From Phallusia fumigata (lineage: Eukaryota > Chordata > Ascidiacea > Phlebobranchia > Ascidiidae): a stretch of 64,000 nucleotides of DNA. Position 1 is the stretch's first letter; the number at the start of each line of letters is the position of its first letter. The stretch lies in contig QXVZ01006654.1 of NCBI GenBank assembly GCA_008931825.1, forward strand, positions 28,480-92,479. The letters are read 5' to 3'. The notes below the pieces were generated by a model that ran no database searches, was not told the DNA's origin, and worked only from the letters and a program-made list of their open reading frames with translations. Of the stretch, positions 1-13,766 are shown in pieces. Position numbers and translations under genes: made by a program.

Positions 1-1818
1 GAAAACGACGTCCTAAACGAAAACTTTTGCCGCGTAATCCTCTATTTCCACAGCAAGTTTTGCTCCGAGTTTTATGTGGGCTGTAATGTTCTAACTTTTT
101 ATCAGCCTGTTTATAATGTAATGAGCGCTTGGTAGGTCACACAAGACTGCACCAAGTAGTTGCCCCGAAGCCCACAAAGCAAACCCGACAGCAATGAATC
201 GTTTTTACGTCCCACTGACTCGTTCATATTTCGTGGGTCATTAACCACACTAAATTACATCTTGAAACGCATGAGTGCATTATAACAACCTACACATGTT
301 TTCTTGATCAGATTCTTCCATAACTCACTAAGTTTGGTGTGAGAATACCGAAAATACCAACTCTGGAGAGCCACTTAAAATGCCTACCACTAATTGGACA
401 CCGTTATCAACTAACAACTACATTCTTGTAAGGATTTATGTGTTTATGTTTGCTGAAACTGTTTTGTTTGAGAGGTCACACCGTATCGTGGGAGCTCGTT
501 TTACCTTTTTTGAACCATATTTTCTACCTACTGACACCGATGATACTAACTGTCACCAACCTCCTAACAAAAACACATCAAATATTACAGCTGTCGATTC
601 ATGTAAACAACCAAACACTGTACAAACGTTTACAACGGAAAAACTGCACGTATTATAAAACAGCAAAACAATATAAAAAGCGGTGTTGGTTCCCGAAGGG
701 TTAGTTAAAATTAGTTTTCAACCATTCCACAGACTATTTAGGCGAAAAATGTACCAAAATCAGTAAAATACAGAAAGTTTGAAGCGAATGCCGCAGACCA
801 AAACATTTGGTGTTTTTTTTGTAGAAAAGAAACAGTAACAAAATCACACTATGGCAATTTGAATTTTTTGTGGTTATTTACAATAATGAGAGACATCACA
901 AAAACACAAGATTCTACCAACAGCCAAAAGCTTTCAGACCGTGAAAATTGCCGTCAGAACTTACGATTGAATTCTGGGAAATAAACCACGGAACTTGATG
1001 TGACAGAGGTGAGAAAATCTGCTTGAGATGGCCCAAGAAGCAACAACAAAAAACTAATAGCGATAAAAAGTCATAGTTTGTTATAACAAAGTTACTCACT
1101 CTGCAAAAAAATATTACTCACTCTGCAAAAAATATATATGGAGTTGTTGGATTGTGACGACACAAAACAGCGCTTTTTCGTGCAAATAAAGACAAAAGGT
1201 ATGCTATTGGACATTTTCCTATTAAACTTTAGCCTATAATGCAATCCAGTTCAGAAACAACGCGTACAGACACATTTGCAGAAAAAAGCAAAAAGTGCGG
1301 ATATATAGAGGTCACTAAAAGTCACATTGATCAATTTGTATGCCAATTACTTCTTACGCCAAAACCAATACGACCAGCAGTTAGTTGTAAGGTAAAAGTG
1401 TCACAAAACCGCGGCTCTTAAAGCGTTTTGTGGCTCCCACTGTACAAGGCAATACCGTATCTAACCAACTTTGCTGTGACATTAATTTAAATTGCCTCGC
1501 AGCTCGGGTCATGAACCCTTGCCCCGGGGTATGGCGCAACAGTCGAAACCGCTTTTGTGATGACACAAGATACCTATCACGTATGGCCAATACACCAAGC
1601 CTTTCACTATTTTAAAATTCGCGGATTAAAACGGAACATTAAATTATTTTGATTCAACAATTTCTCCGCAAAAGGTAAAACAACATTAACCGACAAACAA
1701 TTTGGAGTAATTAATTCTAACTATGGCAACTAAAGGCTTTGGCTAGGCCTGTGTGCGCCGAACTCAGAAGACGTGTTTAATGTCTGATATAGATGGTACC
1801 GTGATCCAGCAACTGCGT
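1..1818. other. Intergenic, no gene recognised
   Basis: AT-rich sequence 3' of ABCB6. Short open frames occur on both strands, but none resembles a known family. One at 1239-1391 (+) has an ATG and ends at a GTAAAA donor-like site, yet no partner exon is visible. A 22-bp-period tandem duplication lies at 1092-1132. On the minus strand an ATTAAA hexamer (1781 down to 1776), 38 bp past the ABCB6 stop, could be its poly(A) signal. Confidence 0.5.
1092..1132. repeat. Two-copy short tandem repeat
   Basis: Two identical 19-bp copies (TTACTCACTCTGCAAAAAA) start at 1092 and 1114, separated by 3 bp. This looks like a local slippage duplication; no function is implied. Confidence 0.7.
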
Positions 1819-4800
1819 TTAATCGTTCTTCGTTTCCTTGCTCTGCTCTGGTGACTCCGTAAGCTGTTGCTGCCACATGTCGGAGTAGATTCCCTCCATG
1901 TCGATCAGTTCATCGTGACTGTCACAGAACAAAACGTTATTTACGCAAAAAAACAAAATCATATCACTCTCGCGTACAGCCCCTGGGTGTGAGTTTGCCA
2001 TGATTTTACCCTTTGAGTAAAAGGTTACAGCCAATTGCCAAGGACCAACTTACTGAATAGTCTAACACTCTGCTCCTTTACTTTAACAAGCGTACCATAA
2101 TGCATTTGATCAGAAATATGAACGTTCGGATCTGTTTCCATGATCAGAGGACAAATAATTACAATTACAATGTTCGCTACTACGTTGCCGCTTTTCCAAA
2201 ACTTTTGTCTCAAAACTTGCAAAGTACGTTATAAGGAACAGATTGGAATTATTATTCAACAGCTGCTTAAACTGACATACAGCTAATCTTAAACCTTGGC
2301 CCCCTTTCAGAGGTTTAAAACATTTAATCACACTATTATGTTCCAAATATGTTGAAGAGCCGACTGTGCCTGCCTCTTACCTTCCACGCTCCAAAATCTC
2401 TCCATCCTTAAGTACTAGAATGCAGTCGGCGTTGACAATCGTTGAAAGACGATGCGCCACAACGATTGATGTGCGACCAGCGCAGACGCGTGCCAGCGAA
2501 GCTTGGATGTTACGTTCTGTGGTTGTATCCAGAGCGGACGTGGCCTGCAGAAATCAAAGCACCGATTACAGCCTGACAAGCAAATCATGATAATAGGAGG
2601 ACAAATGTTGCCTTTCAGAAGGAGATCGCCATAAAAAGGACACGAAACAGAAAACAGACAGATACGTATAATTGATAACATATAAAGCAGTATGCGATAT
2701 ATATGGGCGAAATGTGCCTGTATTCGGCGAAACCTATAACAAGATGCAAACGCAGTTTGTCTGACATACCCTTTAAGCCAGTTCCCAACCTTTTTATGCA
2801 ATCCCCGTCTGCCTTTTTTTAAAAACTTTTATTCCTCCCCTACTAGAGAAGAAGGGATATTAAGTTACAATAAAAGGTTTGGAACCACTGGTCTACCTGA
2901 AATATTACACTTATCATAATTAACTTAACTATAAAGAGGAAATTGGAACCCGGTTGGGAACCACTGCTTGAGCCCTTTGAGTTATAACAGTAATATAGTA
3001 GGAAAGTAAAAAACGATATACAGTCCTGGAAGTCGAGATACTTCAAATCAATGGAGAATTTGATAATAAGGTTAAAAAGATACAAACAAGGGCGTTTTTA
3101 TCCGTTGTAACAGGGAAAAAAGGGTATCAAAAGAAAGCTTTTACCTCATCCAGTAGCACGATGCTCGGAGCTTTTAGTATAGTTCTGGCGATGGCAACTC
3201 TCTGCTTCTCCCCACCACTCAACTTCAGACCTCTCTCACCCACCATAGTGTCATACTGGTCGGGCATTGTTACGATGCGATGGTGAATATCAGCTGACAC
3301 GGCTGCCTCCTTCACCTCCTCATTGGACGCGCTCACTCGACCGTAGCGGATGTTATTCCTGAAGAAACGGAAATGTCGTTATCGATTTCTGTGCTGGCTT
3401 CAATTTTTGTTAGTTTTGGGTCGAATTTAGTGTCTAACATTTCAAGCAGGGGCAGATACTCTCAGACAATCCAAAACATTAAAATATTCATCGCCGCCAC
3501 AAATTTGTGTTATTCGTACATAGCACGCCTAGGTTGTAGTGATAAAAAAGAAAATCAAGCTTACAAAATGTTGTCGTTAAAAAGCACGGTGTCTTGAGGC
3601 ACAACACCAATGCACGCACGAAGCGATTGTTGCGTCACAGTGCTGATGTCAACGCCGTCGAGTTTGATGACGCCGGATTGGACGTCATAGAAACGGAAAA
3701 GCAACCGCATGATGGTGCTCTTGCCTGATCCGGATGGGCCGACCTGAAGAGAAAAGTAAATGTGAATACATGAGCTATTAAAAACACGATTATTAAAAAC
3801 TTCCATGGTTGCTTTATTCCTAACTTACAATAATATAGCACTGGGCTATTGTATGCATGTGGAAAACCTCTAATTAGTCTTTTTGTTTGTTTGCTTCGAG
3901 AGTCGAATTTTATTTTTGGCATATGCGCAGGTATGTAGGGGTAAAGGGGAGCACTTGCCCCCTGTAATCCCTAAAAATGTACTTTTTTGTTAGTATATGT
4001 TCCAGCAAAAAACTCCCATTGATAAAAAGGATCCACGTATTGAAAGCGTGCTTTTTTTCGGAACTGCATAATCTTTGCGGTATACGGCGAAAACGAACCA
4101 AAATTTGTTTAGCAGATTAAATAAATTAAAGCTGTGTTTTGGAACTAACAATAATAAACATCCTAAATTCGTTTTACCAGCGCATATGTTTGTCCGGGTT
4201 CGACCGTGAAATTTATGTTCTTCAGAATTTGCTTCTCGGGATTGTAATGGAAACAAACGTCTTGGAATGAAACCGTGCCGGCATCGATGGAAAGCGCGAT
4301 CGCCTCGTCCTCGTCCACAATCTCACGACCCTGCAAAGTGTAAGCATGAAGTAGCTGAGTCTTGAGTTCGAATTTGTTGACGATGTATGGCACTCACTCA
4401 AATATTGACACAGGCCCCGGCCGTGTGTAATATTGCTGTGAAACGCACGGTATTTACTGCACGTAGCACATAGCATTGCTTTTCAATGGCAGCTGATGAT
4501 CGGTGATATTGTTTTTGTAATTTGGAAACAAAGGGTGCCAGGCCAAATCTTAAGGTGTAGATAAAAATAGTTGAACCAAAATACTGCTGGCACTGCTAGA
4601 ATTTTTTCTCTCGCTTTAGACACTTAAACAAAGCATCCTACCCACTTATAAATTTACCTATAGATCGATTGCGACACAATTTTTATGTACAGTTGCAAGC
4701 TACGGGGCCATTCAGATATATGTTCTGGGTGGTGCAACAGTGGTCAGTTGGAGAAATTTAACAAACACTACCACCCATCCCGAAATGTCAACTATACAGC

Positions 4801-7800
4801 GACACCGCGATTAATTCCTTATGGCACAGTTCCCATGCATTGAAGCGGTTTCAGCGAATTCGTAATGACTTGACACTTTTACAATCAGTTGCACAAGCAA
4901 AGTGTAACCTTTGGTGACTCAGCATATATTTGTTTACATCCAAGCACACTACAAGCTTACATCACGCAAAATGTGTGCTTTTACATGTCACACCCTCTTG
5001 GGCCAACATGAAATGCTAGTTTAAATTTTAACTTTGCATTGCCTGTTTTCAAAAGTTTTACGATTTCGAGTGTTTTTTTCGGTGCGACGCCTTCGAAAAA
5101 GTTGGTAGGAATTTAAAAAAGACGCTTATTACCAAAGATGTATTTGAGACAAAAACAAAACGCCTAAAAACGGAATTTAAGTGCGATGCCTTCGGGAAAT
5201 TAAAAGACACACTATGCTGTCGCGACGCACAGTTTAAGATCCAGGGGGGTAGTTATTAAATTTTATAAGTTTCCATGGTCAGTAAAACTGGATTTTCGCA
5301 GGTAAGAACATATTTGTACTAATGTCGCGAGCCATAGCGCAGAATTCACGAAAGTGAAGGCCTTAAAGCAGGGTCTTTTTACAGTCAGTGATTCCGGTTA
5401 TACAAACGCATATTATTTAATTTTCTCCTCAAAACCAAGGTAAATTGCACGCAAAAGCATGTGTTTCTGTTAAAATGGCGCAGGCTGTCTGACCTTCCCG
5501 CCCCCAGAGGTACATCGTTTCAGCGGCGTGCGCTTATCTGATTACCACAAGCACAAAAGACCCACCTCGTCGAAAAGGTCGAACATGTTCTCCATGTCGA
5601 TGAAGCTCGTCTGTATCATACGGTAGTAGGTGCCGAAAAACCCGAGCGGGGTGTAGAGTTGAACGATGTACGTACCGAAAAGCACAAAGTCTCCGATCTG
5701 TACAACATATTTTGGTTAGTTTATCTTTGTCTGGTGAGGTAAAGTTTCATTTTAAGTTGCACAAATCTCTTCATGTCACGGAGTCGCCTTTCTACGGTAC
5801 CCGTTGAACCCAATTTTACAAACCCAACCGTTCTTTTCGCGTTTTAAGGCAACACGCACAATAAAATTTAAAACAGGCTTAGAACCCGTTATCATGGCGT
5901 AATCCAGCATGAGACATATTCCCCAAAATAACTTGCACGGGTAGCCACAAGTTATGCAAACCGAATCGTGACGTCGTATACCTGAAACGTGCCGTCGAGT
6001 ACATATTTAGCGCAGAGCATGCTGCCGGCCAGTAATCCGATGTTGATAATCACCATCTGCGCCATGTTGAGTACGACCAGCGACGAGTTAGTCTGATATT
6101 CCGATGTCTGCGAAACAAAGAGTTTACAGCTTTCGGAAACACTTTGAAAGCCTAATCTATAAAAACTTTGCTTTTTTTTAACAGTCCTAACGGATAAAAT
6201 GGATTTTGCTATTTCTTTACGTCGGCCTACAAAAAACAGTTGGGAAGGCAACTATTATTTTAACTTTAAGAAGAAAATAATAGCAGTTTTCAAAATTTTA
6301 CGTTTTGGGGACCCGTGAGTCTACCAAAGGATGAGCTGGGGTAAAAAGTTGTCAGCTAGCTATAACCTTTTTCCAATTTTTTAAATTTCGCTCTTTTATC
6401 GCAATTTTAAGAAATAGTTTTGCTTAGAGGATCTCCTCAGATATATGTGTATGTATATTTTCATGAAAACAATAACTGCTACATGGTGCAGCTTTTAATA
6501 TCCACATGGTAACAATGGCACCCAAGTTCCTCGTTTAGGGTAATACGACAAACCCCCTGTGGTCTAAGATTTTTTTCAATCGTTTCTGCTTTGTGGACTG
6601 TACGTCTTGCCAGATCAATAGGTTTGATTAGCAAACAAAGTAAGGTAATTTGGAACTACATTCAATTAATAAAACAAACAGTTTATGGAAATGTAATATG
6701 TCCTAGCAAAGATCACCACACAGTTATCAACGCACCGTGATAGCCATCGGTGTGGTTAAAATTAAAATTGAAATGCTAGTTTACCTGATAATCCACAATG
6801 GCCTCATGGAAGCGGCCGACTTCATAATCTTCTGCGTTGTAGTACTTCACCTGCGAGAAAAAAGATTGTTTTTAAAGGTTCGTGCGTCGCACAGGCCTTG
6901 CGTTGGGTCGCATACAAGTGGTACATCGGCAAACTCCCTTACCCCAACCACTACAGCATTTTACACCAGTTTATCTGTATTGCCACATCCGTAAAGTTGA
7001 AGAAAACATCAAGACTTTGTTATAACGGGATAGTGCACCAAGGCAGCCTTTAGTTTAGAACCATTTACAACAGAAGTAGCAGCAGTGGGGTGATCAGGAC
7101 CATTGTAGTATTTAAAACAGAATTATAGTAGGTAGAAATGAAGAAAAGTCACAAACACAAGGAAATGCTGTCGCTTCAATACCGTATTAATATGGTTCGA
7201 ACTTTTTGTGGGATTTGTAATGACTTACGGTTTCGAAGTTAAGCAACGAATCGATAGCTCTCTGTTTTGCTTTGTTGTCTTTTGTGTTCATTTCCCTTCT
7301 AAATTTTGTCCTCCACTCAGTGATGATGATCGTGGCAGCTAAAAACACACAAGATTCAAAAATGAGCAAAAATATTATCCATGCTTGTCGTTCGTTTCGC
7401 TTTTTGGTTGATTAACACAAATTTCGACGAAAAAGGGTCTGGGCATTTCAAACTTGTGGGCAAATATTAAAATGTTTTTATCAGTGAAAAAAAGGGTTTA
7501 GTTTCTGAAAGGTTTAAGGTATTCGAAGTATTAGTTTGCCTTAAAATACTAAACCAAAAGGTTGACCACACCTTTAAAAGTAATGGATTTTAACGCAGTA
7601 ATAACCCCAACCACAGCCCTCACCTAAATACAGCGCCAGACACACGAAAATAATCAGGCCGAACCAGGCGTTGAAAGAAGAAATGAAGTAGACAATGGCG
7701 ATAACAATGTCACAAATGGTTGGCAAGATTTGGAACACGAAATAAGAAAGAAGATTGTTGATGCTTGTGGTTCCACGATCAATTGACCTCAACACCTCGC

Positions 7801-10646
7801 CAGTTTTTCGTGATAAATGCCAGCGTAGCGAGAGGGAATGCAAATGAGCAAAAAGTTTCGTCTGAAACGCCAATAAAATCGCCATTAAAATTACTTGACT
7901 ACAAAAATTAGGAACACAAGATAGGGACCTGAAGAGCAGCTTTAATCAAAACATGACTGCCAGAGAACTTGTATTAGTGAATACATTTTATTGCCATTGT
8001 ACATACTGAATACATTTATAAAGTTTCGACAATCACTGTTAACTTCAAAAAATTAATTTGGTGTAATTAAGAACGCATACAAGGTACCACCACCCAAAAG
8101 AAGTATGTTACTGAAGATGAAATCTGACAAAACACATTTTATACCAAACTGGGTGCTTTTTGTGAAAAAATGTTTTGAAAAAAACAGTTTCCAACCTGCA
8201 CATGTCGATTTGTGTACTGCTGTACACGGATCCAGAAATACTGCCTCATGCCATTAAGCAATCCCCCGGACAGTCCACTGCCTTGAAGACATTTTAATCC
8301 AACATAGGCAATGACCTGGACCCAAACAACGCTCCATGGATCACCATTGGTTAGGGAATTTACTAAAAAATGGAATTCACATTTAAATTGACCTCTTTTT
8401 TGTTGTGATTAAATGCCAACATCAAGGTATGTTGCATGCTTTAGAAAGATAACAAATTGATCACAATAACATTAAGGCTTTAAAAAAACTTAATCTATCC
8501 TAATTTTGTTTTTGTTGGAAAAGGGGATAAAAAATGTAAAAAAGGGTCCGAAAAAAGTTTAAATCAGGAAATAACAAGAAATATTTACATCATTAATATT
8601 TTTAAAAAATCTAGTTGTCTCATATGGTATGCCTGCCCATTGAACAAAAGCAGTAAAATAGTACTATAAAACTAAATCTTGTACTATCAAATGTGGAACA
8701 AAAATAAAGAAGGTAAATCACCTATGTTTTTATAGTAGATTGGAACATACGGGTTGACAACTCTTCCAGCAACAAGCATGGCAATGCACAGAACCACTCG
8801 AAATTGTAACAAAACACTCCCTGCCGGCCACATGTATGGCCACAGCAACTTTAACTGCAAAAAACAACCCATTGAAAGTTTAAAATGATGCAGAGTTATA
8901 CTACAGGGTTTGATCGGCAAACGCCCAACAAAGAGGAAGAAAAATACAAGGAGTGCTTATTGAAAAAGTAATACCTAAAATACGCTTAGCAAATGGCAGC
9001 AATGACAGGCTAGCTTAAATCAAAGGGATCGGCATGAACTTTCAATTGTATTTTGAAAAAGTTTAAACCACTTATGTACAGCAAATTGGTCAGGCCCAGT
9101 CCAATAACTTTAAGCTAAACCAGTTTTACACCATTTAAACATTTCACCAGAATATCTGGTATGGCATTTGTTGTTTTAAAATATACCTTTTTCAGCAATC
9201 CACCCCATGTTGACTCTGTTGCTGATCGATGACCACCTAAAGTTTGGTTTGTTGACTCTTCCTGCATAAAAAATCTTTATGTTGGTGAAAAGGGATTTTA
9301 ATATACATTACAAACATACTTACAGCCCCATTTTCAATGTCCCTATCATCATCCATGTTCAACCAATGGATAAGTTTTGGGACTCCGGGAGCCCAAAATC
9401 CAACAGTAAATAGAAAAGCTGCACATACCAGTCTGCCAATCCATAAACCAAGCTGAATCTAACAAAAAAGTTAACATTTTTTTAACAAAGACGAACTGTC
9501 CTCTACATGTAATGTTATGTGACAAATATACTTTGTGATAACCTAAAACTATTATGTTCAAATTAAACAGAAAAAAATATTTAAAAACCTCATCATTTGC
9601 ATTTTTTCCCAAGAACCACCAATGGCTGCTGTCCCATGAAATGACAGAGAGCACTTCAATAAGCAACAAAACTGACCAAGTGAAAAGTGCAGTAGCACTG
9701 TGACCTTTTTTAGAAAGTAGCATCATTTTTCGCTCAAGCAACAAAAGCCATAAGCTGACAAACACGGTAGCTGATCTGTAGGGAAGCACAGACATATTTA
9801 TAAAACCAAAATGAAAGAATAATGTGTAATACAGTATAAGGATGTTCAGTTTATGTATTCAACATATATGCCTGTGGTGTTGAGCATGATCAATGAATGA
9901 CTTAGTTCAAAAGTACGATAATATGGATTTAAAATTAAAATTCCGTTATAGAGTGGCAACTGTGCTTGCCAAGAGTTCTAAGAATGGCTAGTTTTGACCT
10001 TTAAACAAACCAATTTATAAACAAGCTGTAATACAATAAATGGTATAAATTACCTAAGAACAAACACCAGAACATCAGTTCCACTGGAAGTGCCGTTGAT
10101 GACAGTCCACTTCACAATAAAATGTACCAGTGGTTCAATCAACAGTAGTGAAAGGAAAACCACTTGCAGCTTGTAAAAAAATGATTTTGGCTTGTACTTG
10201 GCTTCAACAATGACTCCGTTCCTAAAAAAATAAATTGTTGCTGTAATTGGCCAATTTATTATGAACACTATAAATATTGTACAGTTTTTGTTGATTAACT
10301 TTAATTAATTTATTTATAATTAATAAAATTGCTAAAAAGTCTTTTTAGCTAAAATATTGTCAAAATTGAAACAACAAACCAACCTTTTCAATTTAATGAT
10401 TTGAAATACAAGGGCAATTGTTACAACAGCTAGGACAGCCGATGTCACAGTGTCATAAAAACATCTAGAAATCCCTTTATCTTGCCACAAGGGTGACAAT
10501 TTTTCATGGCAACTGCAGTAACTAAAACCAGTGCAGTTTTGGTGAAGATTTGATTCACCATTTCCACCATGAACTAGTAAAGTTTTGGAGTTAACTGGAG
10601 AGAAGTGCAGCTTGTCTGCTTTATTTTGAGTTAAAACTAAAGACAT
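1819..10646 (-). CDS. ABCB6: ABCB6-type half ABC transporter
   Basis: Seventeen coding exons in transcript order: 10646-10384, 10221-10054, 9775-9589, 9458-9324, 9261-9187, 8854-8722, 8362-8196, 7861-7624, 7338-7229, 6850-6785, 6107-5982, 5697-5566, 4330-4178, 3743-3565, 3358-3145, 2544-2381, 1918-1819. They give 869 residues in frame (human about 842). The family is known as an ATP-driven porphyrin/heme-related transporter of mitochondrial outer, endolysosomal and plasma membranes. Visible in order: a TMD0 with the ABCB6-type Cys pair near residues 44-62 and the SWDSSHWW region; a six-helix domain ([33 protein letters not shown]); Walker [10 protein letters not shown] at 653-661; signature LSGGEKQ at 757-763; Walker B VLLDE at 778-782; H-loop His813. 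All catalytic motifs are intact. The N-terminus runs about 36 residues longer than human, with no internal Met before the Cys pair, so the first exon is the least certain part. Confidence 0.95.
2779..2966. mobile_element. hAT-type MITE in an ABCB6 intron
   Basis: The left end reads CAGTTCCCAACC and the reverse complement of the right end reads CAGTGGTTCCCAACC, the typical terminus of hAT/Charlie-like elements. The length is about 188 bp and there is no coding capacity. A related GGAACCACTGG motif lies inside at about 2880. The 8-bp flanks (CTTTAAGC and CTTGAGCC) match only in part, so the target-site duplication is degraded or the boundary is slightly off. It lies in the intron between exons 3358-3145 and 2544-2381. 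Confidence 0.45.
7941..7974. repeat. Dispersed repeat copy A
   Basis: A 34-bp segment in an ABCB6 intron (TTTAATCAAAACATGACTGC, then CAGAGAACTTGTAT) recurs with two mismatches at 28914-28947, about 21 kb away inside a USP10 intron. Both copies are in the same orientation and diverge abruptly on each side. It is probably the conserved end of an old interspersed element. Confidence 0.5.
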
Positions 10647-13600
10647 GACAGAGGCAGCTGGTATTACTAGTTTGCCTGATGTTCTATGAAAAACAAAAAC
10701 AAAACATTACCAAAATCCGCTAATTTTATTTTAGATTATTGGAACAATAGTAATCAAATACTTGTCACTGAACACTGTTACACTGGGGTGTACATTTCTC
10801 GTGCAACTAATAAACATATTTGCAAGGTTCTTCGCCAGGATTCATATTCTATCTAGCACCAGTAAATGGGCCTGTAGGCCAAGCACTGATCTATCTAAGC
10901 TATATTTTTCCAAAAAATTATCAGTTCTCAATAAACAAGTTTTTAAGTTAAATATCATGTTAAAATAGTATTCAGAGCTATCTCACAGGTAAAGCAAATG
11001 AAATAATTAGCACGAATGCGATAGGCAGACACAAAAACCTCTAACGACGCCAACAACATCTGTTCTTGTTCGTAAAAAAAGGTGCGTAACGCCCCACATA
11101 AACGCTGTGAAAATCTGCACTGTCATGAATTGTCGAACAAAAGATGCTTTGTCATCAAGAAAAATACCAATCCGACCGTGACAACCACCGATGCGCAACG
11201 TGATTACGCATTTTTTAACTGAGTGGGCAAAGATAAGAAAAATAATTGTTTGTGTAATATTGATCGATAGATTATACACAAATCGTAACAACGCAGCAGC
11301 TTGAAATGTTTGATGCGGTTCTGTATTTAATGTCAAAGAACCAGTGGTTCTAATTTTTATTGCACAACAATGTACTAATTGCAACTTTTGACTACTGGCT
11401 CCATCAAAATTATCTAAACTTAATATAACTTGATTATAATTCAACAATGCTTTGTGTGTGCCACATTCGCGTCAATCGTTACTTGTCACGTTACAAAACT
11501 GCGTTGCACGGTGGTGTCATGAAACTTACTTTTAGAATATATCAGTAGTCAGGCTATATATTATCTACCAAGGGAGACTTTTTACGAAAACCCAAAATCG
11601 CTACGGGTCCCCAGGTTCCGCTTTGAGAACCACACTTAAAATATTTATTTCTTCAACAAAATCCCTTAACAAAATGTTTTTTTGAAGCAATGCGTTTTGC
11701 CTTTACATTTTTACTGGCTGGCCACTAAAACATTCCTTCCATTTAACAGGATGCAAAAATTGGTACACCGCATTTAGCTGTTTATATCTATTCACTTTAT
11801 GCTGTTTATTTCAGGAACACAACATATCGCACTACAACGCAACCGAGTTAGTCCTTCTCGTGATGTTGAATAATGTTTTAATGTAGGCCTATGTGCAACG
11901 GTCAGCAGCTATTGCGGGTAACCTTGTCATTCATGACAGTCTGACAGATTTTTTCCCTGAAACGAGCTATCTTCGCTGCAGTCTCTTCATACAGCAAATG
12001 TGGTCGGAAATCAAAAATTTTACTACGCGGCGCTTTAAAAACTTTCTAGCTTAGTGGTTTTTAATCTTGCCACCCCAAGTGGGATTTCAAAGGGGGCGTG
12101 AATCGGATTCTAAATAGAGAATTTTGTTGTATATTTAGCCGCCATCCAAAAATATTGCAAGAAAGCGCAGAAAACTATGTGTAAATAAGTAGGCTAGGTA
12201 TAAAAATAAAATTGTAACATAACATTATGGTTCAAAAGTGTTTTTTTAGATGATAGTTATCCCATACATCGATTTTTCACAATAAAGAGACACAGGCTCC
12301 AGTAAAATGGTTGCTGTCGTATTGCTGCAATTGTGAAAGTAGAAAAGTTTGTGAAAATTGTGAAAATATTTCAGTCAGACTTCGGAACAGAGGAGACTTA
12401 CGTTGTGCACTTGGAATTAAACCTTACATTACCAATCTAGTTGCCAAAAATCAATATCAAATGTCTCACACTCACTGATTGGCATTCGTGCATTTAATTG
12501 CATAAATTCATTGGCGATGAAAGCCTTTAGTCCAGGGCATTAAATCATCTCATCAATTTTGAGAAAACTACGTAACACGGTAAACCAACAAGATATTTTT
12601 ATTTTTTTAAGAAAAAAGTTGTTGGGATCTAATTTCGCATGGCCAAGGATGGCAGTAAGGTACGGTACGCACCAAAAATCATACCAAGGTACGGTACGCG
12701 CTTCGTAACGAGTTGAGTGCTACGCACAACTCAATAGGTACCGCACTGCTATCTTAGCGCATGACAATGCGTCTCACCACGGTTTGTTTTGCTTCGAACT
12801 TTGACCACATCAGGACAAGAAAATGACGAAAAGGCAAGTGTAAAAGTCGGATGAAGTAGAACTGAACACGTAAGGTTCATATCGATATGGATAAATGGTT
12901 TTTTAGTTACAAAATTTTACTAAATTATTCAAAAGGGTTTCGCTGAAATGCCTCAAAAGCATTAACTATCATGTGAAATTTTTAGCTGCATGCGTTTAAC
13001 AGCTTTCGACATATAGCAGTGTGTGCCAGTTTTCCATTTTTTCTATGACACTTGCTCATTTAGCTACCTCCAAAAAGTTCTTATAGCACGAAATGTCGCA
13101 AGTGTATAGGTGTGCAAACAAAAAGAAAAAATACAGCACAATTAAATTCCCTCAAAATGAAATGTTAATATGTTGGATAGCCATAAAATATCCACCACAA
13201 AATTTACCCATCCTTAGCAATCAAATTTGGTACAAATAAAAAGGTAATGGTAGCAAACATCTTAGAATGTGATCTCAAATCTTTTGCCAAACTTTATGGC
13301 AGTACACAACAACCCATTTTGTATAACCATCTCAAAGAACATTGTACTCGAACATGTTTAACAACACAGTAAAGTAAATAAATATCAAGCTGCATCACAA
13401 AGAAGGCATAGAAATCAACTTATGGGTAACTCAAGTAGTAAACAAATAGGCCTATTTTGGTCAAATAACATTGAAAACACATGCCACACAAATAAATAAA
13501 TTAGCTTTTAATAAAAGCAAAAATTAGGTGACATTATATCTGGTAAGACACAACTACTTTTTGCTAAACATTTATGCAAAGAAAGCACAATAGCCCACCA

Positions 13601-13675
13601 AGACCAAGCTACTCAATCAAAAGCTTAATCATTTTGGATTATCACAACAATTTTTAGGTAAAAATTTGCACTCTG
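10647..13675. other. Intergenic between ABCB6 and STMP1
   Basis: Should include the ABCB6 promoter and 5' UTR. The longest minus-strand open frame (11447-11007, 146 codons) has several hydrophobic runs but starts with TTG, lacks an early ATG and resembles nothing I know, so it is not called. Near 12659-12732 there is a direct repeat of GGTACGGTACGC (12659 and 12688) followed by a small stem (GAGTTG at 12710, CAACTC at 12727). Text near 12052 recalls hAT-type ends but no partner terminus was found. No gene is evident. Confidence 0.5.
12659..12699. repeat. GGTACGGTACGC direct repeat
   Basis: The 12-mer GGTACGGTACGC occurs at 12659-12670 and 12688-12699, a 29-bp spacing. An 11-bp copy (GGTACGGTACG) recurs at 15001-15011. 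The first two are probably a local tandem duplication and the third a dispersed relative. Confidence 0.5.
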
Positions 13676-13681
13676 TTTATT
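13676..13681 (-). terminator. Poly(A) signal of STMP1 gene
   Basis: TTTATT on the plus strand is AATAAA on the minus strand, about 86 bp past the STMP1 stop. This is a usual distance for a short 3' UTR. Confidence 0.5.
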
Positions 13682-13766
13682 AACTGACAACATTCTTCAC
13701 TGTTGTTCGATCAGGAGGAAGTCCTATGAATTATCTCGTTGCGCAGTAAAAAGTTTTTGCTGAAGG

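Noticed and set aside
1239-1391. 51-codon ATG frame ending at a GTAAAA donor-like site
   Set aside because: There is no downstream exon before the oppositely oriented ABCB6 gene, and no similarity to a known protein.
11007-11447. 146-codon minus-strand frame with hydrophobic segments upstream of ABCB6
   Set aside because: It begins with TTG, has no early ATG, shows no family similarity and lies in AT-rich DNA where Phe/Leu/Ile-rich frames arise by chance.
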